A stretch of DNA of 64,000 nt, taken from the NCBI GenBank assembly GCA_963786985.1, contig CAWBBL010000032.1, positions 82,201 to 146,200 of the forward strand, read 5' to 3'. A program made the translations under genes and the position numbers. The DNA is from Desertimonas sp963786985. Lineage in GTDB: Bacteria > Actinomycetota > Acidimicrobiia > Acidimicrobiales > Ilumatobacteraceae. Below the pieces are notes generated by a model, which had not been told where the DNA came from, searched no databases, and saw only the letters and a list, made by a program, of their open reading frames with translations. Below, piece by piece: positions 33,548-42,625 of the stretch; position 1 is the first letter of the stretch, and every line of letters starts with the position of its first letter.

Positions 33548-34514
33548 CAGTGCAACTCCTCGCGGAAGGCGTTGGACACGTACCAGACGACGAAGCCGAT
33601 GCACAGGACGAACAGCACCATCCCGTAGGCGGAACCGGTGCCCGACTCGACCGCCGCCCTCACCGACGAGGCTCGTCGTCACCAACGTGCCCATCACCTC
33701 GGTGCCCCGGGGCGTTGTTGAGGGCGGCGATGATGTCGTAGGCCCGCAGCGCTTCGATGACGGTGATGACGGCGACGATCACGTTGATCGGCTTCAGCGA
33801 CGGGAAGATGACCCGGCGGAACGACTGCCACTCGTTGCAGCCGTCGATCTGGGCAGCCTCGCGAAGCGAGGTGTCGACCGCCTTCAAGCCGGCGAGGTAG
33901 AGCACCATCACGTAGCCGATGTGCCGCCACGCCTGGGCGATCAGCAAGGCGGCGAAGTTGCGCGACAGCCCGAGCGGGAAGTCGAGCAACGGCAGGTCGA
34001 TCTCGAAGATCTTCGTCTGGTCGCCGACGAAGTCGATCGAGCCGCCGGGCCAGATCGTGTTCAGCAAACCCCGTCGCGGGAGAACATCACGCTCTTCCAC
34101 ATGAACCCGACGACGGCGAGCGAGAGCACCACCGGGAAGTAGAAGACGCTCTGGTAGAAGCGTCCGCCGCGGAGGTTCTTGTCGAGCAGGTAGGCGAACA
34201 GCATGCCGATCGCCGAACAGACGAACAGCCACAGCAACAGCACGAAGTTGTTGAACAGCGCCGGGAACAGCCGGTTGTCGAAGATCGTGAAGATCTGCCA
34301 GTAGTTGTTGAACCCGACGAACTTGATCTCCGAGAGCGGCGCCAGGTTGTCCCATTGGGTGAACGACAGGACGCCCGTGACGATCGCCGGGATCCACACC
34401 AACGATGATGTGCAGGAAGGCGGGGATCCCGACGAACAGCCACAGCCACATCCGGTCACGCCCGGCGACGACCTTCTTCTTCGGTTTGGTCGCCGGGCGA
34501 GCCGTGGCGGTCAT
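33547..34514 (-). CDS. Galactoside ABC importer permease, MalF type (frame-broken)
   Basis: First permease of the importer. Readable parts in order are RMWLWLFVGIPAFLHIIVG (helix 1), VTGVLSFTQWDNLAPLSEIK, FVLLLWLFVCSAIGMLFAYL and YFPVVLSLAVVGFMWKSVMF. The EAA loop DTSLREAAQIDGCNEWQSFR and a C-terminal helix ending in VSNAFREELH complete it. The frame breaks near 34400, 34070, 33710 and 33660. The N-terminus is Lys-rich (RPATKPKKKVVAGRD). I used ATG 34514, 14 bases after the binding-protein stop; a TTG at 34526 is an alternative. It is coupled to the next permease by a TGATG overlap. Confidence 0.85.
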
Positions 34515-34527
34515 CGTCTCGTTCAAC

Positions 34528-35887
34528 TCACTCGAACGTGTACGTCTGCTTCTGCTCTTCGACCGTGCTGAGGATCGAGTCGATCTGGCTCGGGTCGGAG
34601 ATGAAGTCGGCGAGGGCGGCGCCGACGACGTTGGCGGCGAAGTCCGGGATCGGTGTCGCGGTCGAGGAACTGGGCGATGAACGTCGCCGCGCCGACGAGC
34701 TCGACCGATTTCTGCTGCAACGCGTTGTAGCCGCTGGTGTCGGCACCGACGTTGGCGGCGACCACCGATGGGTTGACGGCGATGTAGGCGTCGATCGCCG
34801 CGACGCCGCCCATGCCGGCGAGCAAGGCCTTGGCGCCCTCCTCGTTCGCCGGCTGGGCGGCCATCATGAACCCGTCGATCGGTGCCTCGACGGCGTCCTG
34901 GCCGTGTTCTTCGTTGACCGCCGGGAAGGCGAAGAAGTCGATGTCGTCGATGATGTCCTGCTGCGCGTCCGGGTCGAAGTTGCGACGGATGAACGTGCCG
35001 AGCAGGAACATCCCGGACTCGCCGTTGGCGAGCCCGTCGCCGCGTCCTGCCACGTGCGCCCGTTGGCGTCGGGCTGGTAGTAGGGGAGGAGCTCCTCCCA
35101 CGTCGTGAACACCTGCTTCACGCGGTCGTCGGTCCAGCTCTCCTGGCCGCCCATCAGCGAGACGTGGAAGTCGTAGCCGTTGATCCGCAGGTTGAGCATG
35201 TCGAACATGCCCATCTGCGGCCAGTTCCGTCGTTGGCCGCGGCGAGCGGCGTCGATCCCGTCGGCCTGCATCTGGTCGAGGAGGGCGATGAACTCGTCCC
35301 ACGTCGTCGGGGATCGTCGTAGCCCGCTTCCTCGAACGCGCTCTTCCGGTAGTGCACCGCCCACGGGTAGTAGTAGAAGGGCACGAAGTACTGCTTGCCG
35401 TCGAGCGCCGTCGAGGCGTTCTTGAACCCCTCGCTGAAGCCGGTCGAGGCCCTCCCACACGTCGGAGAGGTCGCCGACCACACCGCGCTTGGCGAACGCC
35501 CGCATGCGGTAGCCGGCGAACCACGACATCAGGTCGTCGGGCTGCTGGATGTAGGTGTTGAAGTTCTCCTGGTAGGTGTTGTGGTCGACGGTGTTGATCG
35601 TGGTCGGCACGCCGGTGGCCTCGAGCGCCGCAGCGAATCGCCTCGCTGTCGACCGCGTCGGAGTGGTTGCTGCCGAACGTCACCGGGTCGGACGACGACT
35701 GCAGCAGGCGCCCGGTGCTGGTGCGGCTGAGCGCCGAAACTCCTGCTGATCCGAGCCCGCCGAGGATGGCCCCCGCGCCGAGGGCGGCGCCTGCTCCGGC
35801 AATCAGTTGACGCCGACTGAACTGGTTGACGGACGTGTTCGGGAACTGCGAAGGCGCCGGTGAACGACGAGGCGTAGGACGTGGCAT
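34528..35887 (-). CDS. Galactoside-binding protein with Tat-like signal (frame-broken)
   Basis: Family 1 sugar-binding protein of the galactoside importer. The N-terminus reads NQFSRRQLIAGAGAALGAGA, a twin-arginine signal, so it may be exported folded. The mature part includes VDHNTYQENFNTYIQQPDDL, YFVPFYYYPWAVHYRKSAFE, MFDMLNLRINGYDFHVSLMG, FLLGTFIRRNFDPDAQQDII and VNPSVVAANVGADTSGYNAL. These match the COG1653 group. At least six breaks occur (near 35635, 35445, 35315, 35235, 35040, 34660). The gene leads the operon to permeases, alpha-galactosidase and galT, and is divergent from a DeoR regulator. Confidence 0.85.
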
Positions 35888-36045
35888 GAGATCTCCCCCA
35901 CTTGATGATGTCGAGCACTGCCGCCGTGGCAGCGGTCGAGTTGGTCTCGCCCGTACTCTCCCTCGCCGGCGGCGCCGACGTCAAGGAAAACCACCAAGAT
36001 CACCCACAAATCACCGTTACCGGACAGTGTCAGCGATCGATTGTG

Positions 36046-36074
36046 TTGACTTACCGACGCTCGCGACCAATAGT
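36046..36074 (+). promoter_or_regulatory. Promoter of deoR-lacZ, probably leaderless
   Basis: TTGACT (36046-36051), 17-base spacer, AATAGT (36069-36074), then 7 bases to the ATG at 36082, with no Shine-Dalgarno sequence. The rest of the 194-base divergent gap (35888-36081) must hold the promoter for the importer operon and the DeoR operator; ATCACCCACAAATCACC (36000-36016) contains a direct repeat ATCACC. Confidence 0.6.
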
Positions 36075-36081
36075 TGGTCCG

Positions 36082-36906
36082 ATGACCGACGTCGACGTCG
36101 AACGAATCGCCCCCACCGGCCGGCGGGTGCTCGCCCGCCGGCGTCGAGAGTTGATCGCTGCTCACGTCCAGCGCCACGGTTCCGTGCGGGTCAGCGACCT
36201 GACCACCGAGCTGGGCGTCAGCGACATGACGATCCGCCGCGACCTCGACGCCTTGACCCAGCAGGGTCTGCTCACCAAGGTGCACGGCGGGGCGACGCTG
36301 ACAAGCGAGATGCCGGCGACCACGCTCGAGCCTGGGTTCCTCGCCAAGTCGTCCGAGCAGACGGTCGAGAAGCAGGCGATAGCGGCCGCGGCCGCGGCCC
36401 TCGTGCGGCCGGGAACGGCCATCGGACTGACGGCCGGCACAACCACCTGGCACCTGGCGGCCGGCTTGCTCGACGTTTCCGACCTCGTCGTCGTGACCAA
36501 CTCGATCCGCATCTGCGAGACGCTGCTCGCTCACGAGCGTGGTGACCTGACCGTGATGCTCGTCGGCGGGATCCGGACCCCGTCGGATGCGCTCGTCGGG
36601 CCGTTGGCCCTGCAGGCCCTGGCGTCGTTGCACCTCGACCAGGTGTTCATGGGCGTCCACGGAATGACCGAGCGGGCCGGATTTACGACGCCCAACCTGC
36701 TGGAGGCGGACACCAATCGGGCCTTCGTCGAAGCGTCGCAGCGGCTCGTCGTCGTCGCCGACCATTCGAAATGGAGCACGATCGGCCTGGCGAGCATCGC
36801 CCCCCTGGCCGCCGCGGACACGGTCGTCACCGACGACGCCCTCGATCGGCGGGCGATCGAAACGCTGCGCGCCCACGTCGACCATGTGATCGTGTGTCGC
36901 CCATGA
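36082..36906 (+). CDS. DeoR-family transcriptional regulator
   Basis: A 274-residue sugar-phosphate-responsive repressor. The N-terminal helix-turn-helix is HGSVRVSDLTTELGVSDMTI followed by RRDLDALTQQGLL and the signature VHGGATL. The C-terminal DeoRC sensor domain has LTAGTTTWHLAAGLLDVSDL, VVVTNSIRICETLLAHERGD, FMGVHGMTERAGFTTPNLLE and VVVADHSKW. It is divergent from the galactoside importer, and its TGA overlaps the ATG of the beta-galactosidase, so it is the obvious controller of both arms. The effector is probably a phosphorylated galactose or tagatose derivative, an inference from the family. Confidence 0.93.
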   Translation: MTDVDVERIAPTGRRVLARRRRELIAAHVQRHGSVRVSDLTTELGVSDMTIRRDLDALTQQGLLTKVHGGATLTSEMPATTLEPGFLAKSSEQTVEKQAIAAAAAALVRPGTAIGLTAGTTTWHLAAGLLDVSDLVVVTNSIRICETLLAHERGDLTVMLVGGIRTPSDALVGPLALQALASLHLDQVFMGVHGMTERAGFTTPNLLEADTNRAFVEASQRLVVVADHSKWSTIGLASIAPLAAADTVVTDDALDRRAIETLRAHVDHVIVCRP

Positions 36907-39900
36907 CCCTGGCTCAACTGGCCGCCGTCGACGACCCGGCGGCGACCAGTCTCGGGCGACTGTCGATGACCCCCAGCCTCGCTCCGTTCGACGATGTCGC
37001 CGCGGCGATCGCCGGGTCGGCGTCGCCGTGGGTGCGGTCGCTCGATGGACCGTGGCGGCTCCGGCTGCACCGTTCTCCGAGCGACGTGCCGGCCGCGGAT
37101 GTCGGCGCCGAGCAATCGATCGCCGATTGGGACGAGGTCGACGTTCCCGGCAGCTGGGTGCTGCCGACGGACGGCAGCCATGACCGCGGCTCACCGATGT
37201 ACCTCAACGTGCGGATGCCCTTCGCCCTCCAGGCGCCGCACGTTCCCGCGGACAACCCGACCGGCGTCTACCGGCGCGAGTTCACGGTCCCGGCGCCGTG
37301 GCGCCGTCGTCGGACCCTGCTGCGCGTCGGCTCGGCGAACTCGATGGGCTTCGTGTGGGTCAACGGGGAGTTCGTCGGGTTCGGTACCGATAGCCACCTG
37401 CCGTCGACCTACGACATCAGCGCGATCCTGCGCCGCGGCTCGAACACCGTGTGCATCGTCGTACCCCGGTGGAGCGCGGCGACATGGGTCGAGGATCAGG
37501 ACCAGTGGTGGATGCCCGGCTTGCACCGCAACGTCGAGTTGGTCTCCGTGCCGGCAATCGCCCTCGGCGACACGGCCACCGTTCCCGGCCTGGAAGCCGA
37601 TGGCATGACCGGAACGCTCGACCTCGACATCGGGATCGACGTCGGCACCGCGGCAGCGCCTGGGCCGCTGACGGTCGAGGTCGTCGTCACCGATCCACTC
37701 GGCGGCCGCCGTCGGCGCCCGCTCGCCACGACGGGTCGCCTCGACGTGCCGCGTTGGTCGCCCCGCGACGAAGGCGACGAGCACGCCATCGCCTACACGT
37801 GGCCCGGGCACCGGGTGATCGATCGCCTGGACGTGCCGGACATCGAGCCGTGGAACCACGAACGGCCGCGGCGCTATCGGGTCGCCGTGATCCTGCGGGA
37901 CGGTGGCGGGACACTGCTCGATGTTCGGGCTCGCTGGGTGGGGTTCCGGCGCATCGAGCTGGCCGACCGCGCCCTCCTCGTCAACGGAGCGCCGGTGGTG
38001 ATCAACGGCGTCAACCATCACGACATCCATCCCGACCGGGGTCCGGCCACGACAATGGACGACACGCGGCGCGACCTCGAGCTGATGAAGTGCCATCACG
38101 TCAACGCCGTGCGCACGTCGCACTATCCGAAGGACGAGTCGTTCTACGACCTGTGCGACGAGCTCGGGCTGTACGTCATCGACGAGTCCGACATCGAATC
38201 GCACGGACGCTGGCGGGCGACGAGCGACGATCCGGTCTACGCCGCGGCGTTCCTCGAGCGGGGAATGCGGATGGTGCTGCGCGACCGCTCGCACCCGTCG
38301 GTCGTGGCGTGGTCGCTCGGCAATGAATCGGGCTACGGGCCGTCACACGACGCGATGGCCGCGTGGATCCGGCGCGTCGACCCGTCTCGGGTGCTGCACT
38401 ACGAGGGCGGGTTCAGCCGCGATCTCGATGCGCCCAGCCCGGTGTCCGACATCGTCTGCCCGATGTATTCGTCGGTCGAGCGCATCGTGCAGTGGTCCGC
38501 TGATGGGCGGGATCGGCGCCCGCTGATCCTGTGCGAGTACAACCACGCGATGGGTCAGGCCGGCGGGCTGGCCGACTACTGGGCGGTGTTCGGCGAGGTC
38601 GAGGGACTGCAGGGTGGGTTCGTGTGGGAATGGGCCGATCATGGGCTGCGGCGCCATGAACCCGATGGCACGACGTGGATCGCCTACGGCGGCGACTTCG
38701 GTGAGTCCGAGCACGACGGCAACTTCGTGTGCGACGGACTGGTGTCGGCCGATCGTGACCCGCATCCGCTGCTCGGCGAGCTCGCTGCGCTCACCCAGCC
38801 CGTCGCCGTCGAGGCGGCCGGACGGGGACGTCTGCGGGTCAGCAACCGGCGCTGGTTCACGGACCTCGCCGACCTCGAGGCTCGCTGGGAGATGAGCGTC
38901 GACGGCCGGCGTGTCGCCCGCGGCGACCTCGATGTGCCGGCGATTGCGCCGCGTTCGTCGAAGGTCGTGCCGATGCCCTCGCTTCCCACCGCCGCCAAGA
39001 CCGGACGGACGACGCTCGCCGTGCGGTTCACGCACCGGCGCCGGCCCGCCTGGGCGACCCGAGGTTGGACGGCGTCGGAGTCGTCGATCGACCTCTCCGG
39101 AGAGACCGCGGCGGTGCCGCGTCGCCGGGTCGTCGACGTCGAGGTCGGTGCCGACGGCATCGTCGCACGCGACGTCGTGCTCGGTTGGCCGGCACTGTCG
39201 CTGTGGCGGGCGCCGACGGACAACGACGACCCGCCGGGGGAGTGGCGGGCGACGACACCAGCCGCCGGTTGGCGGGCCGACGGCCTCGATCGCCTCGTCG
39301 AGGGCGGCACGGAGATCGGCCGTCGTGGACGAGTGACGACCCGCGTGGTCCGCTACGAGACCGGCACCGGGCAACCGGTCGAGCATCGACAGCGGATCGA
39401 GGTCGTCGACGGCGTGGCGCGGATCAGTGAGCGGATCGCCATCGATCGATCGATCGCTGATCTGCCGCGAGTCGGCGTGCAATTCACGTTGCCCGTGCAC
39501 TTCGATCGGCTGACCTGGCTCGGCCTCGGTCCCGGCGATTCCTATCCGGACCGACGAGTGGCGGCTCGATTCGGGCATTGGGCGGCGCGGGTCGGCGAGA
39601 CCACCGTGCCCTTCGTGCGGCCACAGGAGTACGGCCTGCACCTCGACACCCAATGGTTCGACCTGGCCTCGCCGCGGCTCGCCCTGCGTGTCGCCGGTGA
39701 CGAACCGCTGGCGTTCTCGGCCCTGCCCCTCTCCGTCGCCGAGCTGGAAGCAGCGACCCACGCCCATCTCCTGCCGCAGCCGAGCGCCACTCACGTGCAC
39801 CTCGATGTCGCCCATCGGGGCCTCGGGACGGCAGCCTGCGGTCCCGACACCCACGCTCGCCACCTGGTGCGCGGCGGCGCCTATCGCTTCACCTGGACCA

Positions 39901-39920
39901 TCACCGCCGCCCGCCCCTGA
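36903..39920 (+). CDS. lacZ: GH2 beta-galactosidase (LacZ-like)
   Basis: A 1005-residue cytoplasmic GH2 enzyme, full length for LacZ. The sugar-binding jelly roll (about residues 40-210) has VDVPGSWVLPTDGSHDRGSP and GSANSMGFVWVNGEFVGFGT. The barrel has INGVNHHDIHPDRG and AVRTSHYPKDESFYDLCDEL. The acid/base Glu is in WSLGNESGYGPSHDAM and the nucleophile Glu in LILCEYNHAMGQAGGLADYW. A C-terminal beta-sandwich (YETGTGQPVEHRQRIEVVDG onward) corresponds to LacZ domain 5. It is translationally coupled to the DeoR regulator (ATGA). With the alpha-galactosidase across the divergent promoter, it lets the cell use both anomers of galactoside. Confidence 0.95.
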   Translation: MTLAQLAAVDDPAATSLGRLSMTPSLAPFDDVAAAIAGSASPWVRSLDGPWRLRLHRSPSDVPAADVGAEQSIADWDEVDVPGSWVLPTDGSHDRGSPMYLNVRMPFALQAPHVPADNPTGVYRREFTVPAPWRRRRTLLRVGSANSMGFVWVNGEFVGFGTDSHLPSTYDISAILRRGSNTVCIVVPRWSAATWVEDQDQWWMPGLHRNVELVSVPAIALGDTATVPGLEADGMTGTLDLDIGIDVGTAAAPGPLTVEVVVTDPLGGRRRRPLATTGRLDVPRWSPRDEGDEHAIAYTWPGHRVIDRLDVPDIEPWNHERPRRYRVAVILRDGGGTLLDVRARWVGFRRIELADRALLVNGAPVVINGVNHHDIHPDRGPATTMDDTRRDLELMKCHHVNAVRTSHYPKDESFYDLCDELGLYVIDESDIESHGRWRATSDDPVYAAAFLERGMRMVLRDRSHPSVVAWSLGNESGYGPSHDAMAAWIRRVDPSRVLHYEGGFSRDLDAPSPVSDIVCPMYSSVERIVQWSADGRDRRPLILCEYNHAMGQAGGLADYWAVFGEVEGLQGGFVWEWADHGLRRHEPDGTTWIAYGGDFGESEHDGNFVCDGLVSADRDPHPLLGELAALTQPVAVEAAGRGRLRVSNRRWFTDLADLEARWEMSVDGRRVARGDLDVPAIAPRSSKVVPMPSLPTAAKTGRTTLAVRFTHRRRPAWATRGWTASESSIDLSGETAAVPRRRVVDVEVGADGIVARDVVLGWPALSLWRAPTDNDDPPGEWRATTPAAGWRADGLDRLVEGGTEIGRRGRVTTRVVRYETGTGQPVEHRQRIEVVDGVARISERIAIDRSIADLPRVGVQFTLPVHFDRLTWLGLGPGDSYPDRRVAARFGHWAARVGETTVPFVRPQEYGLHLDTQWFDLASPRLALRVAGDEPLAFSALPLSVAELEAATHAHLLPQPSATHVHLDVAHRGLGTAACGPDTHARHLVRGGAYRFTWTITAARP

Positions 39921-39940
39921 TCCGCTTCCGCAGAGCGACG

Positions 39941-39957
39941 TGCACCGAATCGGTGCA
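39941..39957. terminator. Hairpin after lacZ
   Basis: TGCACCG-AAT-CGGTGCA is a perfect 7-base-pair stem with a 3-base loop, 21 bases after the beta-galactosidase stop. There is no U tract, so it is a possible terminator only. Confidence 0.4.
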
Positions 39958-40005
39958 TCTGGCTCCGGAAAACGCCGGCGCCGAGGTCGGTCTAAGGTCG
40001 GCGTC

Positions 40006-40887
40006 ATGATCGAACGTGCCGAGTTCGGGAGGACGGGTCACCTCAGCAGCCGGGTGATCTTCGGTGGGGCGACCTTGTTCACCATGAGCCAGGAGGATGC
40101 GGATCCGCTGCTCGACATCCTGCTCGAGTTCGGCGTCAACCACTGGGACACAGCCGCCGGCTACGGCGTCGCCGAGGACCTCATGAGGTCGTGGCTGGCG
40201 AACCACCGCGACGACGTGTTCCTCGCCACGAAGACCGGGGACTGGACGGGGGATGCCGCTCGGGCGAGCCTGGAGCGCTCGCTCGAGCGGATGGGCGTCG
40301 ACCACGTCGATTCGATCCAGCTGCACAACCTCGTCGAGGAGGACGATTGGCAGACGGCGCATGGCCCGGGGGGCGCCCTTGAAGCGCTGGTCCAGGCTCG
40401 CGAGGAGGGGTTGACCCGATTCATCGGAGTCACCGGGCATGGCGTGCGCATCGCCGCCATGCACGCCCGCAGCCTGGAGCGGTTCGACTACGACTCGGTG
40501 TTGCTGCCGTACAACTTCGTGCAGCTCGAGGATGCCCAGTACCGGGCCGACGTCGAGCGCCTCCTCGGCATCTGTGCCGAGCGCAACGTGGCGGTGCAGG
40601 CGATCAAGGCCGTCGCCCGCCGCCGCTGGAGTGACGAGGCGACAGGGCCCCGCGCTCCGTGGTACGAGCCGCTGCCTCCTGGCGACGCGTTGGAGCGTGC
40701 CGTCAACTTCGTGCTCGCCCGCGATGACCTGTTCCTCGTGGCGAGCAGTGATCCGGCCCTGCTGCGGGCGATCCTCACGGCCGCTTCGACCCCCGCCGAG
40801 GCTCCCTCCGACGACGAGCTGCGCGCCGACGTCGCCGAGGCGGGCATCGAGCCGCTGTTCGACGGCGACGACCTCGAACGCATCTAG
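40006..40887 (+). CDS. Aldo/keto reductase
   Basis: A 293-residue NADP-dependent oxidoreductase of the AKR superfamily. The TIM-barrel segments are in order: FGRTGHLSSRVIFGGATLFT, GVNHWDTAAGYGVAEDLMRS, VFLATKTGDW, VDHVDSIQLHNLVEEDDW and GLTRFIGVTGHG. The tetrad Asp (WDTA), Tyr (GYG), Lys (ATKTG) and His (QLHN) is complete. VQAIKAVARRRW and the C-terminal helices fit the group of AKRs that lack the usual C-terminal NADP loop. The substrate is unknown. It begins 85 bases after lacZ, beyond a hairpin, and is probably a separate unit. Confidence 0.9.
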   Translation: MIERAEFGRTGHLSSRVIFGGATLFTMSQEDADPLLDILLEFGVNHWDTAAGYGVAEDLMRSWLANHRDDVFLATKTGDWTGDAARASLERSLERMGVDHVDSIQLHNLVEEDDWQTAHGPGGALEALVQAREEGLTRFIGVTGHGVRIAAMHARSLERFDYDSVLLPYNFVQLEDAQYRADVERLLGICAERNVAVQAIKAVARRRWSDEATGPRAPWYEPLPPGDALERAVNFVLARDDLFLVASSDPALLRAILTAASTPAEAPSDDELRADVAEAGIEPLFDGDDLERI

Positions 40888-40948
40888 ATCCGGGAACGGT
40901 GACCTCTGAGGGCCGGCAGCGGGTCCGAGAGCTCACAGTTCTCGGCGA

Positions 40949-40975
40949 CGACGGACCGAATGCCGCCCAGAACGG
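40949..40975 (-). repeat. Single arm of repeat family B
   Basis: On the minus strand ACCCGTTCTGGGCGGCATTCG and GGTCCG match one arm-plus-spacer unit of the copies at 5813 and 30393 (CCGTTCTGGGCGGCCTTCGG). No second or inverted arm is present, so it is a truncated or half element, next to the metallo-hydrolase stop. Confidence 0.55.
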
Positions 40976-40982
40976 GTCGCCG

Positions 40983-41624
40983 CTACCAGCCGCGGGCGAC
41001 CCACTCGTCGAGGTGCGGGCGTTCGGCGCCGATGGTCGTGTCGACACCATGGCCGGGGAGCACGATGGTCGTGTCGGGGAATGTCAGCAAGCGCGACGAG
41101 ATCGACTCGATGATCGTGTCGAAGTCGGCGTCGTCGAACTTCGTATTGCCCGGCCCCCCGGGGAACAGGGTGTCGCCGGTGAACAGCAGCGGGGTGCCCT
41201 CGACGTGGAAGGAGATCGAACCGGGCGTGTGCCCGGGATTGTGGATGGCGTGCAGGCGCAACCGCCCGACATCGATCACCTCGGCGTCGTCGAGGAACAC
41301 GTCGTAGCCGACGTCGGCCAGTTTGGGAGCGTCGAGCTTGGTGACGGCGACCTCGTAGCCGGCCTCGCGGATCGCCGGCACGGCCTGGATGTGGTCCCAG
41401 TGCCCGTGCGTCTCGAGCACCCGCCGCACCCCGAGGCGTCGGCACAGCTCGAGCAGTTGCTCGTGCTCGTTGGCGGCGTCGATCAGCGTCGCCTCCCCGG
41501 TGCGCCGGCAGCGCACGACGAACACGTTGTTCTCGTACGGGCCGACGACGACGCGGTGGACCTCGACGTCGGCGTTCACCCAGTGCAACGTCGTCGAAGG
41601 CTCTGGCAGGGTCGGAGCGCTCAC
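40983..41624 (-). CDS. Metallo-beta-lactamase-fold hydrolase (glyoxalase II-like)
   Basis: A 213-residue two-metal hydrolase. The zinc motif is ETHGHWDHIQAVP (His-x-His-x-Asp-His). It is followed by HAIHNPGHTPGSISF (third His), LLFTGDTLFPGGPGNTKF (bridging Asp) and TIVLPGHGVDTTIG (last His). Such proteins hydrolyse thioesters such as lactoyl-glutathione analogues, or other small substrates. In actinobacteria, which lack glutathione, the substrate may be a mycothiol adduct; that is an inference. The GTG overlaps the TGA of the glycosyltransferase gene (GTGA), so the two genes are co-transcribed. Confidence 0.88.
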   Translation of the reverse strand: MSAPTLPEPSTTLHWVNADVEVHRVVVGPYENNVFVVRCRRTGEATLIDAANEHEQLLELCRRLGVRRVLETHGHWDHIQAVPAIREAGYEVAVTKLDAPKLADVGYDVFLDDAEVIDVGRLRLHAIHNPGHTPGSISFHVEGTPLLFTGDTLFPGGPGNTKFDDADFDTIIESISSRLLTFPDTTIVLPGHGVDTTIGAERPHLDEWVARGW

Positions 41625-42625
41625 GAGACTGACCGTATCTCGGTTGACCCGGGTTCCTCGTCGCCGGGGCCGGCGGCGAACTCGCGGCGCCGCAACATCA
41701 CGAGGATGTCCGACGTCGTCTTGCGCTGGGCTGCTTGGATGTCGGCGAGGAAGCCGAGAACGAGCAACTGAGCCGCCATCAGTAGGCACACCGCGGCACC
41801 GACGAGGCTGGGCACGCGGCTGGCGTCATCGCCGTCGAAGCGCAGGATGAACCAACGCACGACGAGGGCGATGCCGACGAGGCCGGGGACTGCCGACAGC
41901 CACGTGAAGAAGCGCAGCGGCCGGTATCGGGCGTAGCTGCGCACGATCGTCGGAATCGACTTGCGCACGTAGTCGAACGAGCTCTTGACGAGCCGCGACG
42001 GCCGCGACTGCGGGTTGACCCGGATCGGCACCGCCTTCAACGTGAGCCCTTCGGCACCGACCTGGATGATCGTCTCGAGCGTGTACGTGTACTGGCCGTG
42101 GACCTGCAGACGCAGTGCCGCCTCGCGCGAGAACGCCCGGAATCCGCTCGTTGCGTCGCGCACCTCGGTTCCCGACAGCACCCGCACGGCGTGCGTGCCG
42201 AGGTGCTGCAGTGCCTTCTTGACGGGTGAGAACGTGACGATCGAACTCAGCGGGCGAGTGCCGACGACGACATCTGCGTCCCTGGCCAGCACCGGGGCGA
42301 CGAGCTTGCCGATGTCTGCGCCGACGTATTGGTTGTCGGCGTCGGTGTTGACGATCACGTCGGCACCCGCACGCAGGCTCGCCTCGATCCCCGTCATGAA
42401 CGCCCGCGCCAACCCCCGGTTGACGTCGTGGCTGACGACGTGGTGCACGCCGCACTGCCGGGCGACCTCCACCGTGCGGTCCGTGCTGCCGTCGTCGACG
42501 ACGAGCAGCTCGATGACGTCCACGCCGGGGAGCGAGCGGGGAAGGTCGGCGATCGTGCCTGGCAGTGTCGCTTCCTCGTTGAAGCAGGGGATCTGAATGA
42601 TCAGCTTGACGGGCGCGGCCGGCAT
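41621..42625 (-). CDS. GT2 glycosyltransferase, dolichol/polyprenyl-phosphate type with membrane tail
   Basis: A 334-residue membrane-anchored glycosyltransferase. The N-terminal GT-A domain has IIQIPCFNEEATLPGTIADL, ELLVVDDGSTDRTVEVARQC and the metal-binding DxD motif in DVIVNTDADNQYVGADIG. RDATSGFRAFSREAALRLQV is typical of polyprenyl-phosphate glucose/mannose synthases. Two hydrophobic helices follow from about residue 235 (FTWLSAVPGLVGIALVVRWF and LVGAAVCLLMAAQLLVLGFL). It probably loads a sugar onto a polyprenyl-phosphate carrier for surface glycan or glycoprotein synthesis. It is the first gene of a pair with the metallo-hydrolase. Confidence 0.9.
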   Translation of the reverse strand: MPAAPVKLIIQIPCFNEEATLPGTIADLPRSLPGVDVIELLVVDDGSTDRTVEVARQCGVHHVVSHDVNRGLARAFMTGIEASLRAGADVIVNTDADNQYVGADIGKLVAPVLARDADVVVGTRPLSSIVTFSPVKKALQHLGTHAVRVLSGTEVRDATSGFRAFSREAALRLQVHGQYTYTLETIIQVGAEGLTLKAVPIRVNPQSRPSRLVKSSFDYVRKSIPTIVRSYARYRPLRFFTWLSAVPGLVGIALVVRWFILRFDGDDASRVPSLVGAAVCLLMAAQLLVLGFLADIQAAQRKTTSDILVMLRRREFAAGPGDEEPGSTEIRSVS

